A stretch of DNA of 9,370 nt from BJHL01 sp035299305 (lineage in GTDB: Bacteria > Planctomycetota > Phycisphaerae > Phycisphaerales > UBA1924). The notes beneath the pieces are model-generated. The model was not told the DNA's origin, did no database searches, and worked only from the letters and a program-made list of their open reading frames with translations. The stretch lies in NCBI GenBank assembly GCA_035299305.1, contig DATGWV010000107.1:1-9370 (forward strand), read 5' to 3'. Positions 6,055 to 9,370 of this stretch are shown one piece after another (within the stretch, counting starts at the first letter, position 1; every line of letters starts with the position of its first letter). The position numbers and the translations under genes were made by a program.

Positions 6055-6783
6055 ATGTTGCTTCGTCAACTGACAAAAGAAAGACGCATTTTGTTGGCCG
6101 TTGCTGCTCCGATTGAGGGGCGAGCGATACTTGCCGCGGCGCGGAGCGGTGCGGTGTTCCCTGCGCCGTGGGAGGTGGCTGAGGTGGCGGCGGGGGTGGA
6201 CATGGTGCATCTGGGGGTGTCGAAGGCGAATGCGGCGGGGGCGCTGGCGCGGGTGCTGGCGCGTGCGGAGGGGCAGTATGGGGCGGTGATCAATGCGGGG
6301 ATTGCGGGGAGTTTGCCGGATGGGGCGCGATTTGTGCTGCAGCCGGGTGACACGGTGGTGGCGGCGCGGTGTGTGTTTGCGGATGAGGGGATTGTGACAC
6401 CGGCTGGGTACCAAACGGTGGCGGCCATGGGGTTCGCGATTAATCCGGATGGCGAGGATGCGTTTGCGTGTGATGTGAGATTGGTGGAGGGGCTACGACC
6501 GATGGTCACGGCAGTCGGTGATATTGCGACGGTGTCAACCTGTTCGGGGACTGATGCGTTGGCGCGCGCGGTTGCGCTGCGGACGGGGGCGATTGCGGAG
6601 ACGATGGAGGGCGCAGCGTGTGCGCTGGTGTGTCACCGGGCGGGTGTGCCGTTTGTAGAGGTGCGAGCGATCAGCAACTTCACGGGGGACAGGGCGAAGC
6701 AGGCGTGGGATATCAAGGGAGCACTGGCGGCGCTGGAGGCGTTGTTTGCGCGGGTGCTGGGGGATGATCGCGAGGCCCGATAG
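6055..6783 (+). CDS. mqnB: Futalosine hydrolase (menaquinone biosynthesis, futalosine pathway)
   Basis: MqnB cleaves the base from futalosine to give dehypoxanthine futalosine and hypoxanthine, an early step of the alternative menaquinone pathway; it acts in the cytoplasm. The protein (242 residues from ATG 6055) belongs to the nucleoside phosphorylase/MTA-SAH nucleosidase fold: an N-terminal AAPIEGR, INAGIAGSL at 79-87, ETMEGAA at 182-188 (the glutamate that contacts the ribose), and VRAISNFTGDR at 203-213 followed by WDIK at 218-221, the signature that separates MqnB from MTA/SAH nucleosidases. Length is usual. Start: the frame is open back to TTG 5971, but that would give an odd polar leader; ATG 6055 or GTG 6049 fit the family. 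There is no Shine-Dalgarno. No other mqn gene is in the window. It implies that the host makes menaquinone by the futalosine route. Confidence 0.9.
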   Translation: MLLRQLTKERRILLAVAAPIEGRAILAAARSGAVFPAPWEVAEVAAGVDMVHLGVSKANAAGALARVLARAEGQYGAVINAGIAGSLPDGARFVLQPGDTVVAARCVFADEGIVTPAGYQTVAAMGFAINPDGEDAFACDVRLVEGLRPMVTAVGDIATVSTCSGTDALARAVALRTGAIAETMEGAACALVCHRAGVPFVEVRAISNFTGDRAKQAWDIKGALAALEALFARVLGDDREAR

Positions 6784-6809
6784 TGTGCGCGGGGCTGTGC
6801 GGGTTGCGC

Positions 6810-6831
6810 GGGCTGGGTTGGTGGGGCGGGG
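6810..6831 (+). other. G-quadruplex-type motif downstream of mqnB
   Basis: Four runs of three or more G (6810-6812, 6815-6817, 6823-6826, 6828-6831), with loops of 2, 5 and 1 bases, fit the standard intramolecular G-quadruplex pattern on the plus strand, hence also in any mqnB 3' or pilM 5' transcript. The whole 6784-6831 stretch is G-rich with few C, T or A. Local G-richness makes chance occurrence plausible. Confidence 0.4.
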
Positions 6832-6875
6832 TCGGTCCTTTGCGCAAGACATGCGGCGGACTCACCCGGTCGCTG

Positions 6876-6901
6876 TGACGGTCCGATGACGTTCTCTGAC
6901 G
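6876..6901 (+). promoter_or_regulatory. Three helically spaced TGACG repeats upstream of pilM
   Basis: TGACG occurs at 6876-6880, 6887-6891 and 6897-6901, that is at 11- and 10-base steps, so the copies face the same side of the helix. They lie in the 173-base gap before pilM, 55-80 bases upstream of its start, where a regulator could act. No convincing promoter hexamers were found in the gap; a loose GG-N10-GC pair (6830-6843) is also present but weak. Confidence 0.3.
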
Positions 6902-6956
6902 CGCTCGCTTGGGAATCACCCCCAACGCGGCGTCGCGTCGTGGAGCGCACCTCGCG

Positions 6957-8225
6957 ATGGGACTGTCGAGCCTGCTCAATTCGTTCAAGCGCACCGCGAA
7001 AGCTCCCGCGAAGGACGGTGCCGCGCCGCCCGAGCCGGCGAAGCCCAAGCAGCTTCGCGCGGCGGGCAAAGAGCTGCCCATTGGCATTGAGTTTGGGACG
7101 GGCGCGCTGAAGATTCTGCAGGTTGACGGGGGCGAGCCGCCCACGCTGATCGCGGCGGCGCAGCTTGAAGTGCCTCCGGAGATCATTCACGACGCGAAGA
7201 AGCGCTGGGAGTTTCAACTCGCGGGGCTGGGCAAGCTGGTGCGCAAGGGTGGATTCAAGGGAAAGCGCGCGGTGTGCGCGATTCCGGCGTGGCGCACGAG
7301 CGTGAAGCACTTGCAGTTCCCGCGCACGGAAGGCGTGCCGGTCGCATCGCTGGTTGAGGCGGCGATTCCGGCGCAGCTTGGGGTTGATCCTTCGACGCTG
7401 GTGTACCGGTTCATTGAAGTGAACAGCGATCGGCCGTCGGGCAAGGTGGATGTGATTCTCATCAGCGTGCAGCGCGATGTGGTTGATCAACTGATGATGG
7501 CGTTGGTTGATGCGAAGGTGGAGCCGGTGGGGATGCACAGTGAGTTTCTGTGCTCGCTGCGGGCGTTTGACCATCTGCATCGGCGCGAGGGCGATCTGCT
7601 GCTGAACACGCTGTATCTGGACATCGGCGCGACATCGACGAAGGTCATGATCGCGCATGGTCGTGATCTTGTGTTTGCGCGGCTCATCAACGTGGGCGGG
7701 CACAACCTGGATGAAGCGATCGCGAAGCAAGGCGCGATGACGGAGTCGCAGGCGCGGCGCGTGCGGTATGACCTGGACAACGTGGTGGGTCGCACGGCGG
7801 TGCCGCCTCGGGCGCATGAGAGTTCGGCGGCTGCGCCGGAGAATGATCGTCGCAAGGTTGACACGCCGGATGGATTCTCGGGTGATGTGCTTGCGCAGCC
7901 GCAGGTTCCGGTGGGGCCGGCGGATGTTGATTTGAGCGAGCCGCTGGAGATTCTGACGGATGAAGTGCGGCTGTGCCTGCGGTATCACGCGTCGCAGTTT
8001 CCGAATCGGCGAGTGGAGCGCGTGGTGTTTGTGGGTGGGGAAGCAAAGCATCGTGGTTTGACGCAGCATCTGGCGCGGGCGCTTCGGTTGCCGGCGCAGG
8101 TGGCTGATCCGCTGGCGCGTGTGGCGCGCACGGGCAAGGAGCCTGTGGCGGGGATGGATTTGAAGCAGGCCCAGCCCGGCTGGGCGGTGGCGCTGGGCTT
8201 GTGCCTTGCGCCGACGGACTTGTGA
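6957..8225 (+). CDS. pilM: PilM, actin-like ATPase of the type IV pilus / type II secretion platform
   Basis: PilM is a cytoplasmic actin-like protein that binds the N-terminal peptide of PilN and links the PilNO inner-membrane complex to the assembly ATPase. Seen in the 422 residues: an N-terminal Ala/Pro/Lys-rich segment (about 10-40), the phosphate-1 motif IGIEFGTG (42-49), a central region with YRFIEVNSD, the phosphate-2 motif LYLDIGATSTKV (219-230), and the adenosine motif VFVGGE (357-362). About 45 residues (279-324, rich in Ala, Pro and Asp) interrupt the fold between the helix ending DNVV and the helix starting DLSEP; together with the longer N-terminus this explains the excess over the roughly 350 residues usual for PilM. 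ATG 6957 is chosen over TTG 6909, with a weak GGAG at 6942-6945. pilN follows 42 bases after the stop. The machine could be a type IV pilus or a related secretion system. Confidence 0.88.
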   Translation: MGLSSLLNSFKRTAKAPAKDGAAPPEPAKPKQLRAAGKELPIGIEFGTGALKILQVDGGEPPTLIAAAQLEVPPEIIHDAKKRWEFQLAGLGKLVRKGGFKGKRAVCAIPAWRTSVKHLQFPRTEGVPVASLVEAAIPAQLGVDPSTLVYRFIEVNSDRPSGKVDVILISVQRDVVDQLMMALVDAKVEPVGMHSEFLCSLRAFDHLHRREGDLLLNTLYLDIGATSTKVMIAHGRDLVFARLINVGGHNLDEAIAKQGAMTESQARRVRYDLDNVVGRTAVPPRAHESSAAAPENDRRKVDTPDGFSGDVLAQPQVPVGPADVDLSEPLEILTDEVRLCLRYHASQFPNRRVERVVFVGGEAKHRGLTQHLARALRLPAQVADPLARVARTGKEPVAGMDLKQAQPGWAVALGLCLAPTDL

Positions 8226-8254
8226 TCGGGCCTGGCCTGTGTGGCGTCGTTATC

Positions 8255-8260
8255 AGGAGG
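8255..8260 (+). promoter_or_regulatory. Strong Shine-Dalgarno (AGGAGG) that fixes the pilN start
   Basis: A perfect AGGAGG lies seven bases before GTG 8268. It is the clearest ribosome binding site in the window and decides for GTG 8268 over the in-frame GTG 8241, which lies upstream of it. Confidence 0.85.
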
Positions 8261-8267
8261 AGTTCGC

Positions 8268-9062
8268 GTGGCATTCTTTCCGCAAGTCAAGCAAGACAAC
8301 GCCGCCGGCACGGGCGCGAGCTTTCTGCCCGCGGATTACATCCAGCGCAAGGCGGAGTTTCGGAACAACATCATCATTTTGTCGCTGTTCGCCGTGGTGC
8401 TGGCGGGCGTGGGCGGGGCGTTTGTGCTGAACAACACGCGCAAGGTGAAGCTGGGCGCGGAGTATCGCGAGCTGGTGGAGCAGTGCAAGGCTGAAGAGGC
8501 GAAGATCGAGCAGCTCAAGAAGCTGACCGAGCAGCGCGCGATGATGCTGGAGAAGGCGGAGATCACGGCGGCGCTGGTGGAGAAGATGCCGCGCTGGGCA
8601 CTGCTTGGTGAAGTGGTGTATCGCATGCCCGATGAGATGCGACTGGAAGATCTGGGCATGAAGGGCACGCGCAACACGACGGGGGGTGTGGTGAGCGTGA
8701 AGTCGGAAGTGAAGAGCCTGACGCAGGACGTTGCGGACAAGCAGGCGGCTGCGGCGCGGCCCAAGGTGCAGGCACCGAGCTTCACGTATGACATCGCCAT
8801 CAGCGGGACGGCGAAGGACAACAACCAGGTGGCTGACTATCTGGGCAGCCTGAAGCGCAGCCCCGCGCTGCGTGACGTTGAACTGACGTACATCAAGGAA
8901 ATGCGCGACAAGGAAACGTCGCTGCGCAAGTTTGAAATGACGGCGCGGCTGCGGAGCGATGTGCCCAAGGAGCAGCTTGGCGCGAGCATTCGCGAACTGC
9001 TGGCGACCAAGAGCGGCAAGACGCCCGATGGCGCGGCGCCCATGGCGAAGGAGAACGAGTAA
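8268..9062 (+). CDS. pilN: PilN-like inner-membrane protein of the type IV pilus / secretion platform
   Basis: PilN is a bitopic inner-membrane protein that pairs with PilO in the periplasm and binds PilM through its short cytoplasmic N-terminus. Seen in the 264 residues: an N-terminal cytoplasmic stretch with SFLP at 18-21, placed like the INLLP peptide that docks into PilM; one membrane helix (about 34-54, INIILSLF-like, rich in V, A and G); a coiled coil (about 58-100, rich in E, K and L); and a mixed alpha/beta domain, in which YDIAISGTA and the helix DNNQVADYLGSLKRSP are typical of the PilN/FimB ferredoxin-like fold. It is longer than the usual 180-200 residues because of a K/A/T-rich linker before that domain. 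GTG 8268 is fixed by the AGGAGG just upstream. The stop TAA shares its last base with the ATG of the next gene. Identification rests on architecture and operon order. Confidence 0.82.
   Translation: MAFFPQVKQDNAAGTGASFLPADYIQRKAEFRNNIIILSLFAVVLAGVGGAFVLNNTRKVKLGAEYRELVEQCKAEEAKIEQLKKLTEQRAMMLEKAEITAALVEKMPRWALLGEVVYRMPDEMRLEDLGMKGTRNTTGGVVSVKSEVKSLTQDVADKQAAAARPKVQAPSFTYDIAISGTAKDNNQVADYLGSLKRSPALRDVELTYIKEMRDKETSLRKFEMTARLRSDVPKEQLGASIRELLATKSGKTPDGAAPMAKENE
9048..9053 (+). promoter_or_regulatory. Shine-Dalgarno AAGGAG for pilO inside the end of pilN
   Basis: AAGGAG lies eight bases before ATG 9062, within the last codons of pilN. With the TAATG junction it supports ATG 9062 as the start of the next gene and suggests coupled translation. 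Confidence 0.6.
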
Positions 9063-9370
9063 TGCAGATGAAGACCACCAACATGTTGCTGTGGGTCGGC
9101 GTGGGTGTGGGCGTGCTGGGCCTGCCCATCGCGAGCTACTTCCTCGTTTTCAAGCCGCAGAACAGCGAAATTTCGCGGGCGCAGGGTGACGTTGAGCACA
9201 TGCGCGATCTGCTTGCGCGACTGCAGGAGGAAGCGGCGAAGAACGCTGACTTTGAGCGTGCGAACCAGGAGCTGGCGCAGAACATCGGCATCATTGAAGA
9301 GCGCCTGCCCACGAACCAGGAAGTTGATGCGGTGGTGCGTCAGGTGAGCGATCTTGCCGTCGCGGCGGGG
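9062..9370 (+). CDS. pilO: PilO-like inner-membrane protein, N-terminal part (3' end outside window)
   Basis: The reading frame starting at ATG 9062 stays open to the last base of the window (103 codons). It shows a short N-terminus, one membrane helix (about residues 8-30, MLLWVGVGVGVLGLPIASYF), a charged coiled coil (about 36-75), then ERLPTNQEVDAVVRQVSDLA, the Leu-Pro followed by an amphipathic helix that is characteristic of PilO at the entry to its periplasmic domain. PilO pairs with PilN to form the periplasmic part of the alignment complex. The start overlaps the pilN stop by one base (TAATG) and has AAGGAG upstream. A pilP or pilQ gene may follow outside the window. A different frame in the same stretch (9105-9347) is open by chance only. 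Confidence 0.85.
   Translation, partial: MQMKTTNMLLWVGVGVGVLGLPIASYFLVFKPQNSEISRAQGDVEHMRDLLARLQEEAAKNADFERANQELAQNIGIIEERLPTNQEVDAVVRQVSDLAVAAG

Noticed and set aside
4491..6116. A 541-codon open frame on the plus strand opposite the membrane fusion protein gene
   Set aside because: Its product is a low-complexity run of Gly, Asp, Glu, Val and Ala that mirrors the codon bias of the minus-strand gene, which has clear domains. It also overlaps the start of mqnB.
6829..6844. Possible sigma-54 promoter (GG-N10-GC) before pilM
   Set aside because: Only the GG and GC pairs plus a few other positions match; in such a G-rich stretch this is easily met by chance.
6633..8069. A 478-codon open frame on the minus strand opposite mqnB and pilM
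   Set aside because: Arg/His/Pro/Gln-rich shadow with no recognisable feature, while the plus strand carries clear MqnB and PilM motifs.
9105..9347. An 80-codon plus-strand frame at the window end
   Set aside because: It is out of frame with the pilO-like sequence that starts at 9062, and is Arg/Trp/Cys-rich with no domain.
1..9370. tRNA, rRNA, CRISPR, insertion sequence or prophage
   Set aside because: No cloverleaf-like, spacer-repeat, transposase or terminal inverted repeat signals were seen, and nearly all of the window is accounted for by protein genes.

Overview
The window looks like a piece of a high-GC bacterial chromosome. The gene mix best fits a planctomycete, most likely of the Phycisphaerae type. 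It contains a compact methyltransferase / FAD oxidoreductase / type III polyketide synthase operon, a futalosine-pathway (menaquinone) gene and a type IV pilus or secretion pilMNO operon. Few starts have a Shine-Dalgarno sequence. The lineage call is an inference from gene content and style; there is no rRNA or other marker. No tRNA, rRNA, CRISPR array, insertion sequence or phage gene was seen, and no gap between genes exceeds about 175 bases.

Layout. 1-848 (+): C-terminal part of an AbgT-family transporter, cut by the window edge. 909-1250 (+): a 113-residue protein of unknown function. 1331-4250 (+): three tightly packed genes (class I methyltransferase, FAD oxidoreductase, type III polyketide synthase) joined by two ATGA stop/start overlaps, so almost certainly one operon. 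4257-5957 (-): a HlyD/MacA-like membrane fusion protein, convergent with the synthase gene and separated from it by only 6 bases. 6055-6783 (+): futalosine hydrolase MqnB, divergent from the fusion protein. 6957-9370 (+): pilM, pilN and the first 103 codons of pilO, running off the window end.

How the genes may work together. The synthase has the full Cys-His-Asn triad and probably makes an alkylresorcinol- or alkylpyrone-type lipid from a fatty acyl starter. The methyltransferase (UbiE-like) and the flavoprotein could then methylate and oxidise the ring, perhaps to a quinone-like lipid. From memory, a comparable three-gene cluster in Planctomycetota has been linked to alkylresorcinols, so the cluster type is probably not new, but the roles of its two tailoring enzymes and its final product remain open. 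MqnB cleaves futalosine for menaquinone synthesis; its closeness to a possible second quinone-like pathway is suggestive only. PilM (actin-like, cytoplasmic), PilN and PilO (inner-membrane) form the alignment platform of a type IV pilus or type II-like secretion machine.

The most notable non-coding signals are a recurring TAnnnT hexamer 5-6 bases before three start codons that lack a Shine-Dalgarno (possible leaderless transcripts), and a strong strand asymmetry: plus-strand genes use mostly G-ending codons while the minus-strand gene uses mostly C-ending codons.
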